In this document: one piece after another, positions 40,774 through 49,350 of the stretch
How the letters are laid out: each line of letters starts with the position of its first letter
How positions within the stretch are numbered: the stretch's first letter is position 1
Assembly: GCA_023415775.1 (NCBI GenBank)
Contig: JAEZJM010000019.1
Location: forward strand, 402,929-466,928
Length of the DNA stretch: 64,000 bases
Direction: 5' to 3'
From: Bacillota bacterium
GTDB lineage: Bacteria; Bacillota; Negativicutes; Sporomusales; UBA7701
Position numbers and translations under genes: made by a program
Notes under the pieces: model-generated
Database searches by the model: none
Told to the model about the DNA's origin: nothing
Seen by the model: the letters and a program-made list of their open reading frames with translations, nothing else

Positions 40774-40775
40774 TA

Positions 40776-42596
40776 ATGAAAAGAGTGCTGCTCGCACCGC
40801 TCGATCCGGTGCATGACATTGGCCTGAAGATCATCGCCCGCGGCCTTGAGGAGGCCGGCTACGAGACCATCCTCCTCCCTCCCGACCTGACGGAGGAGGA
40901 GATCATCGACAGCGCTCTCCGCGAAGGGACGGGGACGCTGCTCCTGAGCCGCACGCTGGGCTACGGCGTGGCCGAGGTCCTCGCCCGCTTCGTCGACCTC
41001 GCCGACGCCGCCGGCGTCCGTGCCAAGGTCAAGCTGGGCATCGGCGGCATGGCGATCAGGCAGGAACTGGCCGCCGAGCTGGGGTTCGACGCCGGCTTCG
41101 GTCCGGGGACGACGGTGGAGGAGGTCGTGTGCTTCATTGAGGGGCGGGAGTATAAGCCCGATCCCACGCGGTACGCGAAGGTGAAGCCCGACATGACCGC
41201 CGGCTACGGCTACGGTTACCGCCACGCCGGCATCGCCGGCAAGCTCGAACGCATCAGCGCGCTGATTATGGACTGGGTCAAGGACAAGACGTCGCCCGGC
41301 GTGGAACGCGCCCGGCTGCGCGATGAGCTGTGGGACGTCAAGAAGTGGCGGGCCCGTCAGGGCGACGGCGAGCTTTACCAGCACTACTCCGCCCTGTGCG
41401 GCGATATCCCCAAAAAGTATTACGCCAGCGGCGAACTGCATCCGAAGACGCGCCGCTTCACAAAAGCCGAGGTGGAGGGCCTGGAGAAGTACCTGGCCGA
41501 CACCAAGGCCCGCATGTCGGTCCGCAAGCTCCAGCACACCCGCAAAAAGCCGCTCGTGTTCGTCCAGTACGGCACCGGCTGTCCCTTCATGGATATCGGC
41601 CATATCCTTGCCAGCGAGGCATGGGGCGCCGACGGCGTCGTGCACTTCGACCCTTCGTGGGGGGCGCGCACCGAGGGCTTCCTCGACGGCTTCCTCACCC
41701 ACCAGGAGGACGGCACGGTGATAACGCCCGCCAACTTCAACCGTATCAAGGGCGCCCTCGAGGATTCGACGCTGTGGCAGGTGAGAGCCCACCGCGGCCT
41801 CAATACCCCGGAGACGGCGGTGCTGGCGGGCAAGATGGGCGCCGACCTGACGAAGATCAATTTCTGCTACGGCGCCCTGGGGGCGGGAACCGATCCGGCC
41901 CGCATGGTGGTGGACGGCTACAACGCCATTCTCTACGCCAAGAAGTACAAGCTGCCGTTCGATATCGTGACAAACGAGGAGCTGTGCGGCGTGCCGGCCC
42001 ACAAGGCGTTCGCCGGCATGCTGATCGTCGCCGACCTGGCGGTGCGGCTCGGCGGCCGCCCCATCCTCCAGCCGCTGTTCGCCTATTCGCCCGAGGTGAT
42101 GGTCGGCGGGTTGATGACAGACAACTACATCGATTTCAATGTCGCGAAGATAAAGGCCCTCAGGGGCATCATCGACGCTCCCCTGTGGCCGGGCGCGCCG
42201 ATCGGCTTCCTCACCCACACCGAGGACCGGGTGCAGTCGGCGATGGCCACCGCCCTCCACGCCTGCCTGGCCAGTTCGCTGGAGGTGGACGCCATCTCGA
42301 TCGCCTCCACCGACGAAGCCTATTCGGGCGGGCCGATTTCCGCCCCCTCGCGGATCGATACGCTGAGGGCCGTTCAGGAAGGGTTCCGCTTCTTCGGCCA
42401 GGCCGGTATCGCCCCTACCCTCCAGGCCGACCGCTACGCCGACGAACTGGTGGCCGGCATCGAGAGCGTGCTGGACGAGGTTGCGGCGAGCGGCGATTTC
42501 GTGGCTGCCATCCACGAGGGGCTGCTCGGCAGCCGGGCGGAGGGGGCGTATCCAGGGCGCACCGGCAAAGACACTGTAACCTCAGTCAAAAAATAG
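40776..42596 (+). CDS. Fused adenosylcobalamin-dependent mutase, glutamate-mutase-like
   Basis: The mutase has 606 residues. Residues 1-130 resemble the B12-binding subunit GlmS: H13 in PVHDIGLK for base-off binding, LSRTLGYG (serine motif) and GIGGMA. The usual DxHxxG reads PxHxxG, with the Asp one place earlier. The rest looks like the GlmE barrel, with RAHRGLNTPETAVLAGKMG, INFCYGALGAGTDP and ASTDEAYSGGPISAPSRID. It probably rearranges the carbon skeleton or amino group of an amino acid by a radical route. The substrate is unknown. Confidence 0.68.
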   Translation: MKRVLLAPLDPVHDIGLKIIARGLEEAGYETILLPPDLTEEEIIDSALREGTGTLLLSRTLGYGVAEVLARFVDLADAAGVRAKVKLGIGGMAIRQELAAELGFDAGFGPGTTVEEVVCFIEGREYKPDPTRYAKVKPDMTAGYGYGYRHAGIAGKLERISALIMDWVKDKTSPGVERARLRDELWDVKKWRARQGDGELYQHYSALCGDIPKKYYASGELHPKTRRFTKAEVEGLEKYLADTKARMSVRKLQHTRKKPLVFVQYGTGCPFMDIGHILASEAWGADGVVHFDPSWGARTEGFLDGFLTHQEDGTVITPANFNRIKGALEDSTLWQVRAHRGLNTPETAVLAGKMGADLTKINFCYGALGAGTDPARMVVDGYNAILYAKKYKLPFDIVTNEELCGVPAHKAFAGMLIVADLAVRLGGRPILQPLFAYSPEVMVGGLMTDNYIDFNVAKIKALRGIIDAPLWPGAPIGFLTHTEDRVQSAMATALHACLASSLEVDAISIASTDEAYSGGPISAPSRIDTLRAVQEGFRFFGQAGIAPTLQADRYADELVAGIESVLDEVAASGDFVAAIHEGLLGSRAEGAYPGRTGKDTVTSVKK

Positions 42597-42721
42597 GGAA
42601 ACTGCCTCAAAAGTTCATCTGCGGCGTTGCTCCTCAGCTGCCATCCTCAGCGTACGTTCGTGTACGCTTCCGGTGTCAGCCTCCGGTGCGCCTTGCATCT
42701 GAAGCTTTTGCGACAATTTCC
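42597..42721 (-). repeat. Dispersed palindromic repeat, copy R8 (full length, 125 bp)
   Basis: The outer arms GGAAACTGCCTCAAAAG and CTTTTGCGACAATTTCC pair, and differ completely from the arms of R2, R6 or R11. The core is GCGTAC-GTTCGT-GTACGC with TTCCGGTGTCAGCC, almost the same as R6 internally. It lies inside the B12-mutase cluster, directly after the mutase stop. Confidence 0.88.
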
Positions 42722-42747
42722 GGCAATCCGAAGAGGAGGATCCGCTT

Positions 42748-43200
42748 ATGAAGACAGACCCCTACGCCGCCGGCAAGTTTTCTTCCAACCCTTACGCCGC
42801 CAAGACCGATGTCGCCGGCGCGCTGACGGTCGTGCTGAGAGGGAAGATGGAAGACCGCGGCCTGGAGCTTATCAAGCCGATATCCCGCTGCATCAGGCGG
42901 CATGACATACACGAACTTATCCTCACCGACGAGCCGGACGCCAAGCCCGGCAGCCGTGTGGACCGCATAGCATACCTCGGCTTCGCCGCCATCGAGGACG
43001 GCGGCGTGATCGTCGCCGGCGACGGGGTTTACCTCGCCGGACGCCTGGTCGGTACCCTGGCCGGCTTTGACGAGACCCACATGCCCAACCACCTCAACAT
43101 CGTCATCCGGACCACCGACCGGCTGGCCGACGGGGTGGAGCAGGGGGCCGAGCTGGGGATGCCGGTGCGGTTTACCGTCGCCAGCAGGGATGAGAAATAG
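42748..43200 (+). CDS. DUF6917-like conserved protein
   Basis: A 150-residue protein with no known activity. Conserved-looking parts are RGKMEDRGLELIKPISRCIRRHDIHELILTD split by charged turns, then RIAYLGFAAIEDGGVIVAGD and DETHMPNHLNIVI. It looks like the uncharacterised DUF6917 family of anaerobes. The ATG follows GAGGAGG. It precedes the RidA gene by 30 bases and belongs to the mutase cluster. Confidence 0.55.
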   Translation: MKTDPYAAGKFSSNPYAAKTDVAGALTVVLRGKMEDRGLELIKPISRCIRRHDIHELILTDEPDAKPGSRVDRIAYLGFAAIEDGGVIVAGDGVYLAGRLVGTLAGFDETHMPNHLNIVIRTTDRLADGVEQGAELGMPVRFTVASRDEK

Positions 43201-43230
43201 AAACCGGCTCAAGCCGGGGAGGTGACCAAA

Positions 43231-43692
43231 ATGAGTGTGGAAGAAAAAATCAAGGAAATGGGGCTGAGCCTGCCGGAGGCGCCCAAGCCGGTAGCGGCTT
43301 ATGTGCCGGCTGTAGCGACCGGCGACGGTTATGTGTATACCTCCGGTCAGATCCCGTTCGTGAACGGCGAGCTTGTCTTCAAGGGCAAGGTCGGCCGCGA
43401 ACTGGACGAGGCCCAGGGCTACGCGGCGGCGCAGATTTGCGCCCTCAACTGCCTGAGTGTCATCAAGGCGGCGATTGGCAGCCTGGACCGCATCGAGCGG
43501 GTGGTTAAGGTGACGGGCTTCGTGGCCAGCGCCCCCGGATTCAACGCCCAGCCCAAGGTGATCAACGGCGCGTCCGAGCTTTTAGGCAAGCTGTTCGGCG
43601 CGGCCGGGGAACACGCCCGGTCGGCGGTGGGGGTCGGCGAGCTGCCGCTGGATGCGGCGTGCGAAGTGGAAATGGTTGTCAAGATTAAGTAA
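43231..43692 (+). CDS. RidA-family enamine/imine deaminase
   Basis: A RidA/YjgF protein of 153 residues from the ATG at 43231 (GGGGAGGTGA upstream). VYTSGQIPFVNGELVFKG near residue 35 and VKVTGFVASAPGF near 95 are typical; the family arginine region is replaced by ARSAVGVGELPLDAACEVE. RidA hydrolyses reactive enamines and imines released by PLP enzymes. Its place right before a PLP-enzyme gene supports that role. Confidence 0.88.
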   Translation: MSVEEKIKEMGLSLPEAPKPVAAYVPAVATGDGYVYTSGQIPFVNGELVFKGKVGRELDEAQGYAAAQICALNCLSVIKAAIGSLDRIERVVKVTGFVASAPGFNAQPKVINGASELLGKLFGAAGEHARSAVGVGELPLDAACEVEMVVKIK

Positions 43693-43723
43693 ATAAAGAT
43701 TACATTATTAGGAGGAGAAAGAC

Positions 43724-45187
43724 ATGAGCAAATTCAAGTACAAATTCCAGATGTACAAGAGCCTGCAGGCCAACATACCTGCCATTTACGCCGACGCCAA
43801 GAAGGCCGCCGACGAGCTCGGCATCCCGCAGGAAATCCGCGGCAAGTTCGGCATGACCGGCGGCATTTCCGGCTGCCCGGCGCCCCTGCGCGACGATATC
43901 ATGAAGGCCAGCGAGGAAGCCGCCAAGACGGTAACGCCGCTGGCGGTCATGGTCGACCAGATCCGCGAGCTTGTTAAGGATATCTACGGCGACGAGTACG
44001 ACGCTGCGCCTACCAGCACCTGCGAAGCCGGCCTGTGGGTCGCGTTCGATTCCCTGTTCACGCCGCCCGCCATGGGGCGGGGCGACAACTACCGCGCCCG
44101 CTACATCGCTCCCTACGAGAAGCACTTCCACCACCAGGGCGGCTACGGGCGTCCCTTCCCCGGCAAATACAAGGACCTCATCGCCGACCGCGGATCGACC
44201 CCCGGCGAACTCGGCTTCTACGGCAAGCGCCAGAACAACCTCGACACGATCGTCGTGCCGGTGGCCGGCGCCGAGTATCCGGTGCACGGCATCAAGCATC
44301 ACCCTGTCCCGCTCCTGACCAAGGTCGACCCCGAGGCGACCTATGTCGAGATGAAGAAAATCGCCGAACGGCACGCCGCCATGTTCACCGGCATGACGTC
44401 GCTCGCCTACGAGACTCCCGGTTACGGCTACGGCGCCAAGGACAAGGACGGCACGCCGGTTCTCCAGAAGCTGTATGCTAAGCTGTGCAAGGAGTACAAC
44501 GTCCCCTACGTACTCGACAACGCCTGGGGCGTGCCGGGCATCGGCCACGACATCCGCAAATCGGGCGCCGACGCCATCATCTACAGCATGGATAAGGCGA
44601 GCGGCGCGGCCACCAGCGGACTGATCATCGGCAAGGAAGACATCATGGTGCCCATCCGCCGGGCGATGGGCATGCACGGCGACCGCTGGGGCACCGGCGC
44701 TTCCTACGGCAAGGCGGCTTACGTGACGTTTGATCCCGGCAAGGAAGCTCTGGCCACTCAGATCCAGGTCCTCAAGGTGCTGCGCGACAACCCCGAGGTT
44801 TACACCAGGGCGGTCGACGATCTCTTTGACGTCGTCAAGGAGGAATTTGCCAAGATTCACCCGAAACTGAAAGCGGGGATCATCATCAACAAATCCTACA
44901 ACTCCCGCGCTGTCGAAGTGAACTACGAGGGCACCTGGAAGGACGGCGAGCTCGGCCTGCCGATCTTCTCGATCGAGGATATGTATTCGGGCACCAACAT
45001 CTTCCAGAGCGGCATGGCTCAGATGGGTGTCATCCCGACGGTGGCCTACGACGGCAATATCTACATCTCCCCCGACCTCGGCACCACCGACAGCAAGGGC
45101 AACCTGCTGAAGGACGTAATGCGCTACGGCGTCCAGGCGCAGGTGAAGCTGATCGAGATCGTCGCCAAATACGCGGGCATCATCTAA
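43724..45187 (+). CDS. PLP-dependent enzyme of SelA-like fold
   Basis: This 487-residue enzyme has aminotransferase fold type I. D265 in VLDNAWG should hold the pyridine nitrogen, and K291 in YSMDKASGAATSGLIIG is the probable Schiff-base lysine. The lysine region resembles SelA, SepCysS and the D-glucosaminate-6-phosphate ammonia-lyases. The reaction is unknown; with RidA beside it, an elimination giving an enamine is plausible. AGGAGGAG precedes the ATG. It may act on the product or the substrate of the B12 mutase. Confidence 0.62.
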   Translation: MSKFKYKFQMYKSLQANIPAIYADAKKAADELGIPQEIRGKFGMTGGISGCPAPLRDDIMKASEEAAKTVTPLAVMVDQIRELVKDIYGDEYDAAPTSTCEAGLWVAFDSLFTPPAMGRGDNYRARYIAPYEKHFHHQGGYGRPFPGKYKDLIADRGSTPGELGFYGKRQNNLDTIVVPVAGAEYPVHGIKHHPVPLLTKVDPEATYVEMKKIAERHAAMFTGMTSLAYETPGYGYGAKDKDGTPVLQKLYAKLCKEYNVPYVLDNAWGVPGIGHDIRKSGADAIIYSMDKASGAATSGLIIGKEDIMVPIRRAMGMHGDRWGTGASYGKAAYVTFDPGKEALATQIQVLKVLRDNPEVYTRAVDDLFDVVKEEFAKIHPKLKAGIIINKSYNSRAVEVNYEGTWKDGELGLPIFSIEDMYSGTNIFQSGMAQMGVIPTVAYDGNIYISPDLGTTDSKGNLLKDVMRYGVQAQVKLIEIVAKYAGII

Positions 45188-45259
45188 CGGTTGCCTAAAA
45201 AGTCTATCTGCGGCCTGCCTGTCGCGTGGTGGGCCGCAGATGGGATCTTATTGTCGACC
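45188..45259. repeat. Shortened palindromic repeat R9 (72 bp)
   Basis: The outer arms GGTTGCCTAAAAAG and CTTATTGTCGACC pair imperfectly. Inside, TCTGCGGCC and GGGCCGCAGA form a strong inner stem. The central core has been lost. It lies between the PLP and FAD genes of the cluster. Confidence 0.65.
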
Positions 45260-45282
45260 TAAGCTAAGGAGGAACATTCATT

Positions 45283-46581
45283 ATGGCTAAAAAAGTCGTC
45301 ATCGTCGGCGGCGGCTGGGCCGGCTGCGCGGCTGCCCTGGCGGCCCGCAAGGCAGGCTGTGCGGTCGAATTATTCGAGCGGGCCGATATGCTGCTCGGCA
45401 CCGGCCTGGTGGGCGGTATCATGCGCAACAACGGACGCTTCACCGCCACCGAGGAAGCCATCGCCATGGGCGGCGGGAACCTGTTCGTGATCGCCGACGC
45501 CAACTCGCGCCACAAGAATATCGAGTTCCCCGGCCACAAGCACGCCAACCTTTATGACGTTTCGACCATCGAGCCGGCCGTCCGCAAGGCTCTCCTCGCC
45601 GCCGGCGTGACCGTGCACCTCCAGGCGAGAGTGCGCGATATCGAAGCCAAGGACGGCGCAATCACCAAGGTTTTTGCCGACGTGTTCCACGGCGAGCCCA
45701 TCGAGGCTAGCGGCGACGCTTTCGTGGATGTGGCCGGCACCGCCGGTCCGCAGGGCAACTGCATGAAGTACGGCAACGGCTGCGCGATGTGCATTTACCG
45801 CTGCCCGACCTTCGGGCCGCGCTTCTCGATCGCCGCCAAGGCCGGGGTGAAGGAGATCCTCGGCGAGAAGGCGGACGGCACCCTCGGGGCGATGAGCGGC
45901 TCGTGCAAGCTCCACAAGGATTCGCTCTCGAAGGAAATCCAGGATAAGCTCAACGCGACCGGCGTGGCCATCATTCCCGTGCCCGCCAGCCTCCAGAAGG
46001 ATATCGACTCGCTGGCCAAGAAGGCCTGCCAGCAGTACGCCCTGAAGGAGTTCGCCGAGAATATCATCCTCCTCGACACCGGCCATGCCAAGCTGATGAC
46101 CTCTTACTATCCCCTGGACATCCTCCGCCAGGTGCCCGGTTTCGAGAACGCCCGCTTCGAAGACCCTTACTCCGGCGGCATCGGCAACTCGATGCGCTAT
46201 CTGGGGATGCTGCCGCGCGACAACGCCCTCAAGGTCGAGGGGCTGACGAACGTTTTCTGCGGCGGCGAGAAAGCCGGCCTGCTTGTCGGCCACACCGAGG
46301 CGATCATCACCGGCACGCTGGCCGGGCACAACGCCGCCCGGGCGGCCTGCGGCCTAGCGCCGATCGAGATTCCCGCCAGCCTGGCCTGCGGCGACGCCAT
46401 CGCCTTCGTCAGCAGCCAGATGCAGACAAAAGCCGGACTGACCAAGAAGTATACCTTCTCCGGGTCGGTATACTTCGAGCATATGCAGCAGGAGAAGCTC
46501 TACACCACCGATATCGCCGCCATCAAGGCGAGGGTTGAGAAGGCCGGCATGAGCGGTATTTTCGACCGGCCGGTGTGCTGA
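45283..46581 (+). CDS. FAD-dependent oxidoreductase with Cys motif
   Basis: The enzyme has 432 residues. VVIVGGGWAGCAAALAARKAG at the start is split here as VVIVGGGWAG and CAAALAARKAG, a Rossmann FAD motif. The end, NVFCGGEKAGLLVGHTEAII with TGTLAGHNAAR, resembles the GidA/TrmFO group. CMKYGNGCAMCIYRC near residue 160 is a cysteine cluster that may be redox-active or bind a cluster. It is unlikely to be the tRNA enzyme TrmFO given the Cys motif and context. It probably oxidises or reduces an intermediate of the amino-acid pathway. Confidence 0.65.
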   Translation: MAKKVVIVGGGWAGCAAALAARKAGCAVELFERADMLLGTGLVGGIMRNNGRFTATEEAIAMGGGNLFVIADANSRHKNIEFPGHKHANLYDVSTIEPAVRKALLAAGVTVHLQARVRDIEAKDGAITKVFADVFHGEPIEASGDAFVDVAGTAGPQGNCMKYGNGCAMCIYRCPTFGPRFSIAAKAGVKEILGEKADGTLGAMSGSCKLHKDSLSKEIQDKLNATGVAIIPVPASLQKDIDSLAKKACQQYALKEFAENIILLDTGHAKLMTSYYPLDILRQVPGFENARFEDPYSGGIGNSMRYLGMLPRDNALKVEGLTNVFCGGEKAGLLVGHTEAIITGTLAGHNAARAACGLAPIEIPASLACGDAIAFVSSQMQTKAGLTKKYTFSGSVYFEHMQQEKLYTTDIAAIKARVEKAGMSGIFDRPVC

Positions 46582-46655
46582 CTGACGGCAGGAAAAGGCG
46601 TTCCGGCGACGAATAAGGCATATGGCCCCTAGCAGTTCGAGAGGTGGGCAGACAG

Positions 46656-47393
46656 ATGCTAAGCAAACGAGAAAAGCTGGAACGCGACCTGCTGACGATC
46701 ATCCGCGACAGCACCCAGCCGGTTGGCTGCGGCCATATCAGCCAGGTTCTGCAGAATATGGGACACAGCATCAGCGAGGCGACCGTCGGCCGGCTGCTGC
46801 GCGAGCTGGACAACCAGGGCTTTACCGACAAGGCCGGCTTCCAGGGCCGTTCGCTGTCGGCGCAGGGAACGGCGCGGCTTGATGAGCTGATGAACAGACA
46901 GAAGAGTCTCGAGTGGGGGATCGAGTTCGCCAGCTCGCTGCGCAGCCACACCAAGAGCCAGCTGCTGGAGGTGCTGGTGGCCAGGCGGGCCATCGAAAGC
47001 GAGCTCGCTTACCTGGCGGCCGCCAACCGCAGCGAGGAGGAGGCCGCGCAGCTGCGCGAAATCCTGGAAAGGCAGCGGCAGGCGCTCGACGCCGGCGGCG
47101 GCGCGGCCCAGGAGGACGTCGATTTTCACGCCCTCGTCGCCCGCATGGCCTGCAACCGCGTTCTGGGTGCGGCCATCGCCCTCATCCGCCAGGATACCCA
47201 GCTTTCGCCCGTGCTCGAGTACATCCGCAGGCGGGTCAAGAGCCCCGTCTATATCGACCATAAGCGGCTTGCCGAGGCGATCGCCGACGGCCGGGCCGAC
47301 AGCGCCCGCGAGATAATGGTCGAACATATCAACAATTTGATGAAGGACGTCGAGAAGTACTGGAAGATGGCCGGCGTCCCGGACAAACAGTGA
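46656..47393 (+). CDS. FCD-domain regulator with NrpR/RNase R-type winged helix
   Basis: A 245-residue regulator starting at ATG 46656 (GTG 46644 is possible). The N-terminal 70 residues (KREKLERDLLTIIRD, GHISQVLQNMGHSISEATVG and RLLRELDNQGF) look like the NrpR or RNase R winged helix, not the GntR one. The C-terminal 150 residues are an FCD ligand domain with ARRAIESELAYLAAANRSEE, DVDFHALVARMACNRVL and VEHINNLMKDVEKYW. FCD domains bind small carboxylates. As the only DNA-binding protein in this cluster it is the first candidate for the CTCATCAATGATGAG operator. Confidence 0.7.
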   Translation: MLSKREKLERDLLTIIRDSTQPVGCGHISQVLQNMGHSISEATVGRLLRELDNQGFTDKAGFQGRSLSAQGTARLDELMNRQKSLEWGIEFASSLRSHTKSQLLEVLVARRAIESELAYLAAANRSEEEAAQLREILERQRQALDAGGGAAQEDVDFHALVARMACNRVLGAAIALIRQDTQLSPVLEYIRRRVKSPVYIDHKRLAEAIADGRADSAREIMVEHINNLMKDVEKYWKMAGVPDKQ

Positions 47394-47433
47394 CAAAATG
47401 GGGCGTGCGTCTATGACTGCATGCCCCATATCT

Positions 47434-47480
47434 TCGATTAGCCCCCATCTGCGGGTCGCCTGCGAATGGGGGCGTATCAA
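47434..47480. repeat. Minimal hairpin related to the palindromic repeat family
   Basis: ATTAGCCCCCATCTGCGGG and its partner TGCGAATGGGGGCGTATCAAC keep only the innermost part of the outer arms (GCCCCCAT against ATGGGGGC). It follows the FCD gene and may serve as a weak terminator. Confidence 0.55.
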
Positions 47481-47545
47481 CATTTATATCCTGGAATATT
47501 TTGGGTATTATAAGTGGCGGTACGAAAAACCAGAGGAGGATAACG

Positions 47546-48547
47546 ATGAATCTTGCGCAGTATCCCCGCCGGCGCTACACCGCGGGGCGGACGCCGATCG
47601 AATACCTGGCCAATTTTTCGCGGGCGGTGGGCGGGCCGGAGATATACGTCAAGCGCGACGACCTGCTGGGGCTTACCGGCGGCGGCAACAAGACGCGCAA
47701 GCTGGAGTTTCTGGTCGGCGACGCGCTGGCGAGGGATGCGGATACCCTCATTACCTGCGGGGCGGTCCAGTCGAACCATTGCCGGCTGACGCTGGCGGCG
47801 GCGGTCAAAGAAGGCCTGAAATGCCGCCTGGTCCTGGCGGAGGCGACCCCCGGCGCCTACCGGCCGGATGCCGGCGGGAATGTTTTTCTTTATCATCTGC
47901 TCGGCGTGGAGCGGATAACGGTCGTGCCGTGGGGGACGGACCTGCCCGCCGCGCTCGCCGCCGCCGCCGCCGAAGCCGCGGACGAGGGACGCCGGCCCTA
48001 TATTATCCCGCTGGGCGGCTCGAATCCCATCGGCGCCCTCGGCTATGTCGACTGCGGGCAGGAGATCGCCGCCCAGATGGCAGAGGCCGGGACGGCCTTC
48101 GACAATATCGTGGTGGCGGGCGGCAGCGCCGGCACCCAGGGCGGGCTGCTGCTCGGGCTGAGGAGCGAGGGCAGCCGCGCCCCGGTGACGGGCATAAGTG
48201 TCCTCAACCCGCGGGCGGTCCAGGAAAATCTGGTGTACGAGATGGTCGGGAAAACGGCCGACTATCTCGGCGCGGCCTTGCCGGTAAAACGCGAGGAGAT
48301 CGTGGTGCGCGACGAATACCTCGGGCCGGGGTATACGCTGCCGACCGGGGAGATGGTGGCGGCGGTCAGGCTGCTCGCCGGGACGGAGGGCATCCTCCTC
48401 GACCCGTCGTACACCGGCAAGGCGATGGCGGGGCTGATCGACCTGGCCCGCAGGGGCGTGTTCCCGGCGGGAAGCAGGGTGTTGTTCCTGCACACCGGCG
48501 GGTGGCCGGCTTTGTTCGCCCATCAGGATTTGTTTTTGGATAAGTAG
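47546..48547 (+). CDS. D-cysteine desulfhydrase / ACC-deaminase-family PLP enzyme
   Basis: The enzyme has 333 residues from the ATG at 47546 (GAGGAGG upstream). It is fold type II. YVKRDDLLGLTGGGNKTRKLE near residue 35, here cut as YVKRDDLLGL and TGGGNKTRKLE, carries the PLP lysine. CGAVQSNHCR and VVAGGSAGTQGGL follow. The family splits D-cysteine to pyruvate, ammonia and sulfide, or acts on other D-amino acids. It follows the regulator after a small hairpin and may be the last gene of the cluster. The specific substrate is not certain. Confidence 0.8.
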   Translation: MNLAQYPRRRYTAGRTPIEYLANFSRAVGGPEIYVKRDDLLGLTGGGNKTRKLEFLVGDALARDADTLITCGAVQSNHCRLTLAAAVKEGLKCRLVLAEATPGAYRPDAGGNVFLYHLLGVERITVVPWGTDLPAALAAAAAEAADEGRRPYIIPLGGSNPIGALGYVDCGQEIAAQMAEAGTAFDNIVVAGGSAGTQGGLLLGLRSEGSRAPVTGISVLNPRAVQENLVYEMVGKTADYLGAALPVKREEIVVRDEYLGPGYTLPTGEMVAAVRLLAGTEGILLDPSYTGKAMAGLIDLARRGVFPAGSRVLFLHTGGWPALFAHQDLFLDK

Positions 48548-48800
48548 CGGCCGTTGATAAGCAATTTTGGCGGAGAACGACAAGCTGTGCGCCGGAGCTA
48601 CGGCCGAACGCGCCGTAAGGCTTGGGCCGACACAGCCGTATCGTCGCCAACAGTCGTCCGTGACTGATGGCTCCTCGCCCGGCCGTCCATGGCCGGGCGT
48701 ACGTTCGTGTTACCGGCCTGCTGCGCCAACGGCGCGTATTCGTCCTCCGCAACGGCGCAGCAAGCCTGCGTTCTCCGTTGTTAATGCCGATACAGCACGT
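48548..48800 (-). repeat. Decayed palindromic repeat R10 and structured spacer
   Basis: The gap 48548-48869 starts with the family arm GCGGCCGTTGATAAGC and later holds GGCGTACGTTCGTGTTACCGG, a damaged core. Between them is unrelated GC-rich sequence with small inverted repeats (GCCCGGCCGTCC-ATGGCCGGGC). The matching right arm cannot be found. No gene is supported here; the open frames look like chance. Confidence 0.5.
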
Positions 48801-48869
48801 ACTTTCAGGAGGGATTTGGGCGGCCGGTGGGGAATTTTGCCGTAAAGGGTAAATAAAGGGTGGGTTGCC

Positions 48870-49274
48870 ATGGATTATGAGCTGGCTCTGTGGGCCGGGT
48901 ACTCGGCCCTGGGCTTCCTGACGGCGGCGGCGTGGTATTATCCCCTCCACCGGCTGCGCGAATACCTGGCGCGCCGGGACTCGCCGGCAGCCAACGGCTG
49001 GCTGCGGACGGCCGACGCCGTAGCCAGCGCCACCCACCCCTATTTGTCTTCGCTTATCTCGCTCGCCGCCGCGTTCCATGTCTTTGTCATGCTGCTGACC
49101 CGCCCGCCCGGCCTCAAGACAGGCTCCGGCCTGCTGGTGTCGGCGGCGGTGGTGTTCATGGCCAATTCGGGCTGGCTGCTAAAATTCCGGCCGCAGGCCG
49201 GGAGGGTGCGCCGGGCTCACCGGTTTGGCATGGGCGTTCTCGGCGGTTTGGCTCTCATCCATTTTTTTCTCTGA
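48870..49274 (+). CDS. Small membrane protein of unknown function
   Basis: A 134-residue protein with four hydrophobic segments (about residues 5-22, 58-78, 83-103 and 118-134) and basic loops such as RLREYLARRD and RVRRAHR. No family is recognised. GGTGGG stands in front of the ATG. It lies upstream of the SIMPL gene, 76 bases apart, perhaps as a pair. Confidence 0.6.
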   Translation: MDYELALWAGYSALGFLTAAAWYYPLHRLREYLARRDSPAANGWLRTADAVASATHPYLSSLISLAAAFHVFVMLLTRPPGLKTGSGLLVSAAVVFMANSGWLLKFRPQAGRVRRAHRFGMGVLGGLALIHFFL

Positions 49275-49350
49275 GAGGGCGTTACTTTCTCCGCGGGCCG
49301 GCGTTTATACAGGTGAACGGGTAGTCAATACATATTCGAGGAGGATTCCG

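Noticed and set aside
45283..46581. tRNA methyltransferase TrmFO
   Set aside because: The ends look GidA/TrmFO-like, but the central Cys-rich motif and the catabolic gene context do not fit.
48567..48845. 92-residue plus-strand open frame
   Set aside because: It runs through a decayed repeat copy and hairpins, has no ribosome site, and low-complexity Arg/Pro composition.
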